Shown: positions 11,795-23,165, counted from the stretch's first letter. The stretch is DNA of 64,000 bases from Erodium maritimum (GCA_963921825.1 OY997594.1:15815001-15879000); one strand, 5' to 3'. Translations and numbers: made by a program. The notes: a model not told the origin generated them from the letters alone.

Positions 11795-12340
11795 TGGATA
11801 GGTGTAGGTCATGAAATACCCCCGTGAATGAGTCAATCAGATGGTCCAGATATGGGAGGTCACCTCGCTTTTCCTTTTGATTTAGGAACCCATTAAAGTC
11901 CCCCTTCAGTAACCATTTCTCTACCACCGGAGGAGCTGCTCCTAGTGACCTCAGCATATTCCAAGTCTTCCATCTGAGGTCCCGGTCTGCAACTCCAAAA
12001 ATACGCGTAAACCGAAACTCCATCTCGGTTGCACTACTAATACTAACATCGATGAACCTATGACCTGAATCCCTATGGACGACCTATACCGCATCTATCC
12101 AGAGCAACATTGTACCTCCTTGACGCCCCACCGCCGTCACTTCACACCCCCCAATAGGCCCAATTGCAGTTTCAGCGTTTCCACCCGACCTACCTTTGCC
12201 AAGGTCTCACTAAGGAATATTATTTGAGGTTTCCGGCGATGCATGACCCCCTTCAAGTATTCCACCGAGGCCCTCCTTCCAAGACCCCTAAAATTCCATG
12301 CGAGGAACCGCTTAATGTCTTTCCTGATCCCCTCAGGCAT
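11795..12340 (-). pseudogene. LINE ORF2: endonuclease domain, N-terminal part
   Basis: The minus-strand translation starts with AWNFRGLGRRASVEYLKGV and IIFLSETLAKV, the opening strand and glutamate motif of the endonuclease/exonuclease/phosphatase fold that nicks target DNA for LINEs. It continues through one stop near 12085 to KWLLKGDFNGFLNQKEKRG, the GDFN motif. The frame runs straight into the LTR insertion at 11794 and resumes at 8826. Confidence 0.85.
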
Positions 12341-13339
12341 GTCCCAACAAGTACGTCTATCCCACCTTGTAGTCCCTACCCAACTAGACTATTCTAGGCT
12401 TTGCAGTACGCCCCGCGCCCTACTCATGTTAATCCGATTGTGCGATCAGACTCCGCCACCAGCTCAACGGCACAATAACCCCTCTTCCAATCGTCCGAGC
12501 CCCACTGCCCTCTGCTCCCGTCACCGGCAGTGCGACACCGCCCACGACACCTCAACCCAGCCTCTCTGGACCCGATTGAACAAAGACAAGCCACAAGACA
12601 AGCACTACCACACCAAACCCTACAGATCTGATATGGGGTTACACCAACTTTAATCTGAAATCAAAGTCGCAAACACGCCGACAACCCGTTCGACACGACG
12701 CCAACGACTCGTCCGATACTACACATGCCCTCCTACTCTAGGACCACAGTGAACCGATTGAAACCCCAAACCCAACAGTCCAGACAGTCAAAATGAATAG
12801 AAGACTTACCCAAACTCTCCTGCCATCACCATTACAGACACGACCTTCTTCTCCAATGTCGGAGTCGCCACCCCGATTGCCCTGTTCACGCCTGCGAGGT
12901 CGTCTTCGAGGTCACCACTCCTAGGGCCGACTATTTTATTTGAGTTTCTGGAATCATGATTTAAGATCATGTAATAACTGTATTGAACTGTGATGTAAGT
13001 CTTTTAAACTGAATTATATTTTTTATTGTGAGACTTACGTCGTGAGTTACAAAAATATTGAGTGAATGCTAACTGGATAATTAATTGATATTCTACTAAA
13101 TTTATTAAATTTCGATTTAAAACAGTAAATACTAAATAAAATTGAAATAAGATTGATAAAATTAATTAATAAAAAAATAATTTAACTAAAATGTAAAATT
13201 AATTAATAAAATAATAAATTATCTAAAATCCAATTAAACTTGAAAATTTTACTCCCCGAATAATACATAACTAAAATTAATTGACAAGACAATTAGTGCA
13301 CAGAGAAATCATCTCACTCGCCGTTTGATCGGTAAGTCA

Positions 13340-14648
13340 CACCAAACCAATCTCATATGTGCTCAACAAGGTCCTCTTGGAGTTTCCAGTGGGTGATATC
13401 ATTTGTGACACTAAGTCGAGCGGCCAAGCGTTCTCGGTAGGACAAGGGCCCTCCTTGATGCCATCGTTCAGGTGGTGACCAATCTGGTATATCAGGACTG
13501 GGTAGTAATACAAGTCGTCATCTCTTGCTTCGTACCGATCGCGTTCATCTTCCACAATCATGTTGTGTAGAATAATACAAGTGTGTATGATATCATCCAA
13601 AGTCGTCATCTTCTAAACACGAGCGGCCCGATAAATTATATTCCATTGTAGGACTCTAAAATCCCGTTCAATATCTTTCCGAGCATCTTCTTGGACTTTA
13701 GGAAAAAAATTGTGTTTGCGAGTATGGGGGATGGCGAATCCACTTCATGAACCGACTCCATGATGGTTAAATGTCGTCAACAAAATAATAAGGTAGGTCG
13801 TACTCATGGTCGTTGATCTCGTACTCCACAGCTAAGTCAAGGTCATGTAAAGCGTCCTTGAATTAAGTGGCCGACGTTGAGGACGTTGATGTCACTATTC
13901 GAGTCAACCATCCCGAAAAACGAATGTTAAATCCATAAATCACGGGACGCTACAACTTCCAGCATAACAGTTGGATCCTCGTGGTGGTCTCCCCGACCAT
14001 AGGCTCCTTGCAATGCGGTTGGGAAATTATTTCACTCTTATTGCATGAATTCAAGACTCCCAATCATGTCGGGGAACCCTTGGTTGTACCCCGATTTGAG
14101 TAATCGGTTCATGTCCTCCGGTGTTGGTTTACGCTCGTATTCTTCCATGAAAACCTCAACAATGGCCTTACAAAACCATTTACATATTCAAGTATGTTAC
14201 TTACCCCAATACGTAGGGATTCGTCCAATGAATCGGCCAAGCATCCATATGCTAGCATTTGTAACGCGACGGTGTATTTTTGGTGCATTGATAACCCCAT
14301 GCCACATGTATCGCCCGACTTCTGAACGAAGTAATCTTCGTGCTCCACTACCTTTTCCATAATCCATTGAAAGAGTGATTGAGACATACGGAATCGACTC
14401 CTAAACATAACAGGCCCATATGTTGGGCTCTCGACGAAATAGTACTGCATCAGTCGGTTGTGGGCTTTGACACGACCTCTGTTAATTTGTTGTCGCAAAG
14501 GTTCACCACATTTGAGACTTTGCCTCAACGCATTGTTCTTTGTCATTGATCTCTCTATCATTCTATTATTCCTTCGCCAGATTTGTTGCTCTATTGTACG
14601 AAGGTTGGCTTCCACCTCTTCCCTCAATTGAGCCTCTTCGTCGGACAT
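13340..14648 (-). pseudogene. PIF/Harbinger transposase (Plant_tran type), broken
   Basis: The first 179 codons are open (14648-14109): a charged N-terminus, then FRSRFRMSQSLFQWIMEKV and YTVALQMLAYG, which match the start of plant Harbinger transposases. Downstream, through stops and shifts, come a recognisable LQGAYG...MLEVVASRDLWI.HSFFGM...INVL region at about 13880-14020 and the C-terminal signature IIHTCIILHNMIVEDERD at about 13550-13605. Together these cover the DDE nuclease fold, but it cannot be translated whole. In life it would cut and reinsert elements bearing the matching inverted repeats. A short MITE with related ends lies at 24239-24544. Confidence 0.85.
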
Positions 14649-14967
14649 TTTTTTATCGAAATATGTGTGAGAAATTTGGGATTTTGAGAGGGAATATGGA
14701 GAGAAATACTAGTGGTTTTATGAATGGGGTAAGGGTATTTATAGGTGGGAATTTTTTTATTTTTTTATTAAAAAAGTTACCATTATCAGACCGTTGCCCC
14801 AATAGTCTGATTTTTTTCTGCCTAGCCAAGTGTCGGCTTCTCATTGGTCCGGTCACAGATCGCGGTTCGGCACCCGAATAGCGAACCATGATTTAGCGGT
14901 TCACGAGTCGTGATTCACGCACGCCACACCGTGCGAATCGGGAACCTCTAAATCACGATTTACGATT

Positions 14968-15005
14968 CATGATTCGATGGTCGGTTCGCTCGCTATACAT
15001 GCTCT
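14968..15005 (-). repeat. Right terminal inverted repeat of the Harbinger element
   Basis: Partner of 5201-5238. Read on minus it starts AGAGCATGTATAGCGAG. It lies about 320 bp upstream of the transposase start region on the minus strand. Confidence 0.7.
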
Positions 15006-15008
15006 TAT

Positions 15009-15460
15009 AATTTTCATTTAATTTGATTATAAAATATTTTTACAAAAGAAGATGAGATTTTATAATATTTGGAGACCGAGTGAAATAATACACATAGTGG
15101 AGTGAAAATATATAGATAAGATACTAAGTGAGTCGTTTAAGCTTTGAATTACAAAAATTTAAAAATTAGTATTGGCATCTTCTCTCCTTATATTATGGTT
15201 TGTAGTAATGGTGTCTAGGTCGGTGGTTCTTTTTCATCTGCAATGGCGTCAGTCCCTGCTTCTTCTCATGGTATGGAGAGACGATCTTCTCGACGAGGGA
15301 TGTTTCTTTGCTGCCTTCTTCTCCAGTACAGCGAGCGGCACACCAAGTCCTACTCGTAGGGAAGAGACACGGGCCATTGGTAGGCGGATGGTGGCATTCG
15401 ACCCTTTTTTGATGGTGCCTTAGGTGGGTCAGGTGCAATCGGCGGTACAGAGCTCTTGAC
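15009..15460. other. No recognisable feature
   Basis: AT-rich up to about 15170, then a higher-GC stretch (15180-15430) with short open frames of no recognised similarity. It may be the altered left end of the element at 15460-17990. Confidence 0.35.
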
Positions 15461-15870
15461 TAATTCACTAATTTAATCATTCTCGTTTTGTTTGAACTCT
15501 AATTTTCTTTGTTTTTTGTGCCCATATTTTTATTTTTCTAGGGGCTATCTATTGAGACTAGTGATGAATATATTTTTAATCCCAAAAAATAACCATATCG
15601 GAGTGATAAAATTATTGTTCAATGTTGATAAATCTTCGTATATTAAGGTTTTATATCGGGGTGATAAAACTAGTATGCAATGCTGATAAAAACACATGTG
15701 ATGAAGTGATAAAAGATATGCGATGAAGTGATAAAACACATGTAATGAGGCGATAAAACATGTGAAGTGATTAAAATCATGTAATAGGTGTGACACAAAA
15801 AACACGTATTGAGGTGATAAACATCATGTAATGATGTGATAAAACACATGTAATGCGATGATAAGAAAAA

Positions 15871-16298
15871 GGGAAAACTACCGATACCTACCCAAAACCA
15901 TGCCCATTTAACTGATATTTACCTAAAATTTAAAATTAACTGATGCATACCTTGAAGTTTCGAAAATGTAACTCAAAACCCCTCTGTTAGCTAAAATGAC
16001 GAAAATACCCTCAACTGCACTTCAATAATTATGTTAAAAAAATTATTTAAAAATTACTTTTGATATATTTATATATTTACTTATTAAATGACTTCATTTA
16101 TATTTAAAAAATCACTTCATTTATATGTTAAAAAAATTATTTTAAAAAAATCACTGAGGGTATTTTCGTCATTTTAGCTGACAAAAGGGGTTTTTAGTTA
16201 CAAGTCGTAACTTCAGGGTATGCATCAGTTAACTTTAAACTTCAGAGTAAACATCGGTTAAATGACCATGGTTTTGGGTAGGTATCTGTAGTTTTCCC
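15871..16298. mobile_element. Foldback MITE, 9-bp target duplication
   Basis: A 428-bp element with inverted repeats of roughly 150 bp, starting GGGAAAACTACCGATACC and ending with its complement ...GTTTTCCC. It is flanked by a perfect 9-bp duplication TAAGAAAAA (15862-15870, 16299-16307). The duplication size suggests a Mutator-type origin. It has no coding capacity. Confidence 0.9.
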
Positions 16299-16623
16299 TA
16301 AGAAAAAATATGATGGAGTGATAAAACACATGTACTGACGTGATTTAAAAAACAAGTTATGTGGCGATAAAACTCATAAAATGGGATGATAAAACACATG
16401 TAATGGGTTCATAAAACATATGTATTGAGGTGATAGAACACATGTATTGCGATGATAAAAAAATGATTGGGTGATAAAAACACATATGTTGAGGTGACAA
16501 AAACAAGTGATGAGATCATAAAAATTATGTAATGGGGGATAAAACATATGTACTGAGGTGATAAAACGTGCGATGAGGTGATAAATTAAAAACATGTAAT
16601 GGGGTGAATACATGTTTTTATTA

Positions 16624-17057
16624 GGAGTAATTTCACCTCAGTACCCTAAATTTTTCATATTTCATTTAGAGTGCCTTAAATCTTTTTTGTATCACCTCAG
16701 TTGCCTTAACTTTCATTATTTCACTTAGAGTACTCTAATTTTTTTTATGACACCTCAGTACCCTATACTTTCATTAATTCCATTCTATTACCCACTGTTA
16801 ACTTTCCATCTGATTTTCCATCCAAAATAGGTAAAATGACCATAATACTCTTCACTAACAACCAAATTTAGGGTAAAGTTAACGGTGGGTACTAAAATGG
16901 AATTAATGAAAGTTTAGGGTACTGAAGTGCCACAAAAAAGATTTGGGGTACTCTAAATGAATTAATGAAAATTTAGGGTATTAAGGTGACACAAAAAATA
17001 TTTAGGGTACTCTACATGAAATATAAAACATTTAGGGTATTAAGGTAGAATTATCCT
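16624..17057. mobile_element. Foldback MITE (copy 1 of a pair), 9-bp duplication
   Basis: A 434-bp hairpin element built from a repeated motif of the type CACCTCAGTACCCTAAA, with arms complementary over most of their length. It is flanked by TTTTTATTA at 16615-16623 and 17058-17066. It is the same family as 17377-17811. Confidence 0.88.
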
Positions 17058-17376
17058 TTTTTATTACTTTCAAGACATATTTTTATCACCTTAAACATAT
17101 AGTTTGATCACTTATTTATCTCCAACCCAGAAAATACCAGTTATCAACACTGAATACTAATTTTATCACCCGGATATGAAACATTTCTCAATGAAAATTT
17201 ATCAACCCAAAAACGTTGATTGTCGATTTTTTTTTCGTGCTTCAAAATATATTCATCATCGGTCTTGACAGATAGCCATTGAAAAAAGAAAAATAATGGA
17301 ATAATTTTGAAGTTAATCGAAGTTCAAATGCAACGAGAATGATTAATTTAGTGAATTGGTCAAGAAAAAAAAAGTA

Positions 17377-17811
17377 GAGGTAATTTCATCTCAGTACCCT
17401 AAATCTTTCATATTTCATTCAGAGTACCCGAAATCTTTTTTGTGTCATCTCAGTACCCTAAACGTTCATTAATTCATTTAGAGTACTCTAAATCTTTTTT
17501 ATGTCACCTCGGTACCCTAAACTTTCATTATATTCATTTTACTACCCAAAATTAATTTTTCATCTGATTTTCCATCCAAAATAAGTAAAATGACCATAAT
17601 ACTCTTCACTAACAACCAAATTTAGGGTAACGTTAACGGTGAGTATTAAAATGAAATTAATGAAAGTTTAGAGTACTGAGGTGACACAAAAAAGATTTAG
17701 AATACTCTAAATGAATTAATAAAATTTTAGGGTACTGAGGTGGCGCAAAAAAAAATTAGAATACTCTAAATGAAATATGAAATATTTAAAGTACTGAGGT
17801 GAAATTATCCC
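17377..17811. mobile_element. Foldback MITE (copy 2 of a pair), 8-bp duplication
   Basis: A 435-bp element closely similar to 16624-17057 and in the same orientation. It is flanked by AAAAAGTA at 17369-17376 and 17812-17819 (9 bp with one mismatch is also possible). Independent duplications show that the two copies are separate insertions. Confidence 0.87.
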
Positions 17812-18119
17812 AAAAAGTATTATTCCAATTTTATCAAGAAAAAAGCCGCCACTTATTCAAGAGTAATGTGTTTTATTTGAAAAGTCAATGAGTCAACGGC
17901 TGCTCACTTTGCATCTCATGCGTTCATTTATTAAATGAATGGGTTTTTACTTTTTTTTTGTAGGATACAGAATGGTTTTTAATTGCTTTATCCTCTAATA
18001 TTAAATATGATTTTTAGATATTCATATGATAAGACTGGAAAAACTAAACATTATATTTAGATAAATGGACATAAATTTTATTATTTTTTTCAAATTTTAT
18101 CAAAAAATATATAAAAGTA

Positions 18120-20503
18120 GAGGAAAAATCAAATAGAAATCACTCCTTAACGTAAAAACTGTGTGAACCAATCCAAGCCATTCATTTTAAGAATGGATGG
18201 ATGAGATGCAATTGAGTGGTTGACTGCAAAAAAACAGCACTTTTTAGTAAGGGGTAAGAGCTTTTTAGTAAAACCATCATATATATTTTTTTTTACCAAT
18301 TCACTAATTTAATATTTCCCGCTTCGTTTGAACTCCGATTGGCTTCAAACTTGCGCCATTAGTTTTGTTTTTTCAAGGGTTTTCTATCAAGATCAGTCAT
18401 GAATATATTTTGAAGCACGAAAAAAAAATTATTTTCGGGGTTGATTTTTTTAAAAAAGTTAAGTCTGGGTAATTTTTATCAACACTATACACTGGGTTTA
18501 TCAACACTATACACTGGATTTATCAACACTATACACTGGATTTATCACCTCATTTTCCAAAATCGAACATGATTTTTATCACATCATCACATGTTTTTTT
18601 ATGAACACTAAGCACTAGTTTTATCAACACTAAACACTATATTTATCATTCAATTACATGTGTTTTTATCATCTCATCACATGTTTTTTTTATCAACACT
18701 AAACTCTAGGTCATCACCCTTATTTCGGGGCTGATTTAAAAAAAAATTAAGTATGGGTAATTTTATCAACACTATACACTGTGTTTATCAACACTATACA
18801 CTGGGTTTATCAACACTATACACTGGGTTTATCACCTCATTTTTCAAAATCGAACATGATTTTTATCACATCATCACATGTTTTTTATGAACACTAAGCA
18901 CTAGTTTTATCAACACCAAACACTATGTTTATCATTAAATTACATGTGTTTTTATCATCTCATCACATGTTTTTTTATCAACACTAAACTCTAGGTTATC
19001 ACCCTTATTTCGGGGCTGATTTTAAAAAAAATTAAGTCTGGGTAATTTTTATCAACAATATACACTGAGTTGATCAACACTATACACTGGATTTATCAAC
19101 ACTGAACACTAGTTTTATCACCTCATTTTTCAAAATCGAACATGATTTTTATCACATCATCACATGTTTTTTATGAACACTAAGCACTAGTTTTATCAAC
19201 ACCAAACACTATGTTTATCATTAAATTACATGTGTTTTTATCATCTCATCACATGTTTTTTTATCAACGCTAAACTCTAGGTTATCACCCTTATTTCGGG
19301 GCTGATTTTAAAAAAAATTAAGTCTGGGTAATTTTTATCAACAATATACACTGAGTTGATCAACACTATACACTGGATTTATCAACACTGAACACTAGTT
19401 TTATCACCTCATTTTTCAAAATCGAACATGATTTTTATCACATCATCACATGTTTTTTATGAACACTAAGCACTAGTTTTATCAACACCAAACACTATGT
19501 TTATCATTAAATTATATGTGTTTTTATCATCTCATCACATGTTTTTTTATCAACACTAAACTCTAGGTTATCACCCTTATTTCGGGGCTGATTTTAAAAA
19601 AAATTAAGTCTGGGTAATTTTTATCAACAATATACACTGAGTTGATCAACACTATACACTGGATTTATCAACACTGAACACTAGTTTTATCACCTCATTT
19701 TTCAAAATCGAACATGATTTTTATCACATCATCACATGTTTTTTATGAACACTAAGCACTAGTTTTATCAACACCAAACACTATGTTTATCATTAAATTA
19801 CATGTGTTTTTATCATCTCATCACATGTTTTTTTATCAACACTAAACTCTAGGTTATCACCCTTATTTCGGGGCTGATTTTTAAAAAAAGTTAAGTCTGG
19901 GTAATTTTTATCAACAATATACACTGAGTTGATCAACACTATACACTGGATTTATCAACACTGAACACTAGTTTTATCACCTCATCTTTCAAAATCGAAC
20001 ATGATTTTTATCACATCATCACATGTTTTTTATGAACACTAAGCACTAGTTTTATCAACACTAAACACTATTTAGCACTAGTTTGATACCCCGATATAAA
20101 AAAAAATTTATTAGTGAAGATTTATCAACACTAAACATTGTTTTTATCATCCTAATATAAATTTTTATTTCTATGCTTCAAAATATATTCATGACTGATC
20201 TTGATTTAAAGCCCTTGGAAAAAGAAAAATATTGGCGCAAGTTTGAAGTTAATCGGAGTTGAAACGAAGCGGGAATAATTAAATGAATGAATTGTTGAAC
20301 AAAAAAATGGACACTTGTCCACATGGCACCATGCTATTACAATTATGTCCTTCCTTGTGTGAGAAAGTAAGAAAGGGCGTGAGTTTTTGTTGAATTAGGG
20401 TGATGATATGACATTATGGTGAATGTTGGATCTATAGGGTGTGTGGCTAGGATTGGTTCACACAGTTTTTAGGATAACAGGAGTTTCTATTAGATTTCTT
20501 CTC
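18120..20503. mobile_element. Long-inverted-repeat element A with minisatellite core
   Basis: A 2384-bp element starting GAGGAAAAATCAAATAG and ending with the complement ...TTTCTTCTC. The inverted repeats extend about 300 bp inward, with conserved blocks around AACTGTGTGAACCAATCC and AATATATTCATGA. It is flanked by a perfect 10-bp duplication TATAAAAGTA (18110-18119, 20504-20513), a size typical of Mutator-like elements. The interior is the tandem array 18433-20080. No transposase is present, so it is non-autonomous. Confidence 0.88.
18433..20080 (+). repeat. AT-rich minisatellite, period about 286 bp
   Basis: Successive units are marked by TTTCGGGGYTGATT at about 18433, 18721, 19007, 19292, 19580 and 19867. 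The central units are nearly identical. Each unit itself contains several copies of a shorter motif, TTATCAACACTAWACACT, and a TCATCACATG block. The array fills the core of element A. The regular unit is far too long and the spacing too even in sequence for a CRISPR array. Confidence 0.92.
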
Positions 20504-20522
20504 TATAAAAGTATCAAACAAT

Positions 20523-22281
20523 GAGGAAAAATCAAATAGAAACCTCTCCTTAACGTAAAAATTGTGTGAACCAAACCAAGCCATTCATTTTAAGAATGGA
20601 TGGATGAGATGCAATTTATTTGTTGACTTGTTGACTGCAAAAATACACCACTTTTTAGTAAGGGGTAAGGGCTTTTTAGTAAAACCATCATATTTTTTTT
20701 TACCAATTCACTAATTTAATTTTTCCCGTTTCGTTTGAACTCCGATTGACTTCAAACTTGCGCCATTAGTTTTGTTTTTTCAAGGGATTTCTATCAAGAT
20801 CAGTCATGAATATATTTTGAAGCACGAAAAAAAATTATTTTCGGGGTTGATTTTTTTTTAAATAGTTAAGTCTGGGTAATTTTTATCAACACTATACACT
20901 GGGTTTATCAACACTATACATTGGATTTATCAACACTATACACTGGATTTATCACCTCATTTTCCAAAATCGAACATGATTTTTATCACATCATCACATG
21001 TTTTTTATGAACACTAAGCACTAGTTTTATCAACACTAAGCACTATGTTTATCATTAAATTACATGAGTTTTTATCATCCCATCACATGTTTTTTTATCA
21101 ACACTAAACTCTAGGTCATCACCCTTATTTCGAGGCTGATTTAAAAAAAAAGTTAAGTCTGGGTAATTTTTATCAACACTATACACTGGGTTTATCAACA
21201 CTATACACTGGATTTATCAACACTGAACTGAACACTAGTTTTATCACCTCATTTTCTAAAATCGAACATGATTATCACATGTTTTTTATGAACACTAAGC
21301 ACTAGTTTTATCAACACTAAACACTATGTTTATCATTAAATTACATGAGTTTTTATCATCCCATCACATGTTTTTTTATCAACACTAAACTCTAGGTCAT
21401 CACCCTTATTTCGAGGCTGATTTAAAAAAAAAGTTAAGTCTGGGTAATTTTTATCAACACTATACACTGGGTTTATCAACACTATACACTGGATTTATCA
21501 ACACTGAGCTGAACACTAGTTTTATCACCTCATTTTCTAAAATCGAACATGATTATCACATGTTTTTTATGAACACTAAGCACTAGTTTTATCAACACTA
21601 AACACTATGTTTATCATTAAATTACATGTTTTTTTATCAACACCAAACTCTAGGTTATCACCCTTATTTCGGGGCTGATTTTTAAAAAAAGTTAAGTCTG
21701 GTAAATTTTTATCAACACTATACATTGGGTTTATCAACACTGAACACTAGTTTTATCACCTCATTTTCCAAAATCGAACATGATTTTTGTCACATCATCA
21801 CATGTTTTTTATGAACACTAAGCACTAGTTTTATCAACACTAAACACTATTTAGCACTAGTTTGATACCCCGATATAAAAAAATTATTAGTGAAGATTTA
21901 TCAACACTAAACATTGTTTTTATCACCCCCAATATAAATTTTTATTTTCGTGCTTCAAAATATATTCATGGCTGATCTTGATTTAAAGCCCTTGGAAAAA
22001 GAAAAATATTGGCGCAAGTTTGAAGCTAATCGGAGTTGAAACGAAGTGGGAATGATTAAATTAATGAATTGTTGAATAAAAAAATGGATACTGGTCCACA
22101 TGACACCATGCTATTACAATTATGCCCTTGCTCGTGTGAGAAAGAAAGAAAGTGGCGTGAGTTTTGGTTGAATTGGGGTGATGATGTGACATTATGGTGA
22201 ATGTTGGATCTAAAGGGTGTGCGGCTAGGATTGGTTCACACAGGTTTTAGGATAAGAGGGGTTTCTATTAGATTTCTCCTC
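20523..22281. mobile_element. Long-inverted-repeat element B with minisatellite core
   Basis: A 1759-bp second copy of the element at 18120-20503 in the same orientation. It starts GAGGAAAAATCAAATAG, ends ...TTTCTCCTC, and is flanked by its own perfect 9-bp duplication TCAAACAAT (20514-20522, 22282-22290). Its left duplication abuts the right duplication of element A, so the two insertions lie 19 bp apart. The core array (about 20838-21860) has fewer and more variable units than element A. Confidence 0.88.
20838..21860 (+). repeat. Minisatellite core of element B
   Basis: The same unit as 18433-20080, with TTTCGRGGYTGATT marks at about 20838, 21129, 21409 and 21668. Spacing varies from about 259 to 291 bp because of internal deletions, for example loss of the TTTTATCACATCATCA piece in two units. 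Confidence 0.88.
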
Positions 22282-22436
22282 TCAAACAATTATTGATATA
22301 TTTTTTGCAAGTGTAAACTGGTTGTCTTATTAAATTTACCTTGTAGTTGATCCTAGGCACTTTGTATTATTTTCCATACTAAGTGCACTACAATGTACTT
22401 TCGCCATAGTGTATTGAATAATAAGAAAACTAGAGC

Positions 22437-22757
22437 GTGTAAAAGGAGATAATGAACATCAAAATACAGTTTTAATTAGGGAAACTACACTTTAACTACA
22501 CCCAACTGTACATATTTTTCATATAATTACACCGAACTTCAAAATCGTTTTATGGTACCCTAATTATCGAATTATAACACATTAATTACTTGAACTGGAA
22601 CATTGTGTAAAAGGAGATAATGAACATCAAAAGACAATTTTATTTAAGGAAACTATAGTTAACTACACCCAATTGTACATATTTTCACATAATTACATCG
22701 AACTTCAAAAGTTTTTTTATGGTACTCTAACTATTGAATTGTAACATATTACTTGTT
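22437..22757 (+). repeat. Tandem duplication, period 168 bp
   Basis: The segment from 22437 (gtgtaaaaggagataatgaac) repeats from 22605 with scattered differences, covering the aactacacccaa...gtacatatttt and ...cgaacttcaaaa blocks. It is noncoding. It may be the arm of another foldback element. Confidence 0.8.
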
Positions 22758-22759
22758 TT

Positions 22760-23165
22760 CGTTAATTTTCCTAGTATTTAAAAAAAATGATAGATATGCC
22801 CATTTCCCTAGTTCTTGTTCTTTATTCCTCTCTTTTGTTTATCTCAATCTTTGTGTTTCTGTAATTTCCATATTTCATTTCCTTTCTATATCTTTATCAA
22901 CGACCATGAGATGTCATGATTCGAGGAAGTTGCATCAGTGTTGGGTCAGGCTTCGGATCAACCATCTTTCTCTCTTTCACTTTCTGCAGACCCTCTCATC
23001 CTCGCCAATACTGACTATCTCTCTCTTTCTCATCGTATTATGCACTAGTTCACTATCGATGTCATGGGTTCGATGTGTGGCCTGACGTGATACAAGTTCG
23101 TCATATTTGTCTCATCCTTTCTGGTTCAGGATAACTATATTGGAGGCAAGGAAGTCCATCTACAT
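22760..23165. other. No recognisable feature
   Basis: Low-complexity T-rich sequence followed by ordinary noncoding-looking DNA. A 110-codon frame here has no recognisable domain and a biased F/L/S composition. Confidence 0.4.

Larger units (their letters stand above)
5266..12949 (-). mobile_element. LINE (L1-type) inserted in the Harbinger element
   Basis: A minus-strand non-LTR retrotransposon. Its poly(A) tail shows as the T run at 5263-5270. It is bounded by an exact 13-bp target duplication GGAATCATGATTT at 5253-5265 and 12950-12962. Reading from 12340 down: apurinic-type endonuclease, reverse transcriptase, zf-RVT and RNase H, in the order of ORF2 of plant L1 elements. A solo LTR (8827-11789) interrupts the endonuclease. 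Without it the LINE is about 4.7 kb, so it probably lacks most of ORF1. Several stops and frameshifts mean it is dead. Confidence 0.92.
5201..15005 (-). mobile_element. PIF/Harbinger transposon, split by a nested LINE and solo LTR
   Basis: The right end at 14968-15005 and the left end at 5201-5238 form an imperfect 38-bp inverted repeat. Both begin AGAG and share TGTATAG and GAATCATG, and many of the differences are C/T or G/A transitions. The flanking trinucleotide TAT occurs on both sides (5198-5200, 15006-15008), fitting the 3-bp duplication of this superfamily, although the exact edge could be one base further in. A minus-strand Plant_tran-type transposase remnant lies at 13340-14648. The LINE at 5266-12949 sits only 65 bp inside the left end, so the element itself was about 2.1 kb. 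Its ORF2 (Myb-like) partner was not recognised. Confidence 0.8.
15460..17990 (-). mobile_element. Long-inverted-repeat element, third member of the 18-22 kb family (degraded)
   Basis: The sequence from 15461 (ttgactaattcactaattt...) is inverted at about 17240-17365 (...aaattagtgaattggtcaag). Both match the subterminal repeats of the elements at 18120 and 20523. The outer block near 17888-17945 (agtcaacggctgctcac...gcatctcat) is the reverse complement of 18170-18230. The interior (15650-15860, 16310-16620, 17060-17215) carries GTGATAAAACACATG-type units, the reverse complement of the family's minisatellite. Three foldback elements have inserted into it. The left terminus was not found. Confidence 0.65.

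Noticed and set aside
12164-12653. 77- and 136-codon plus-strand frames
   Set aside because: Antisense to the LINE endonuclease start and leader; no domain.
18433-21860. Regularly spaced repeats suggesting a CRISPR array
   Set aside because: Units are about 286 bp, contiguous and homogeneous, inside transposon inverted repeats in a plant nuclear genome. There are no spacers or cas genes.
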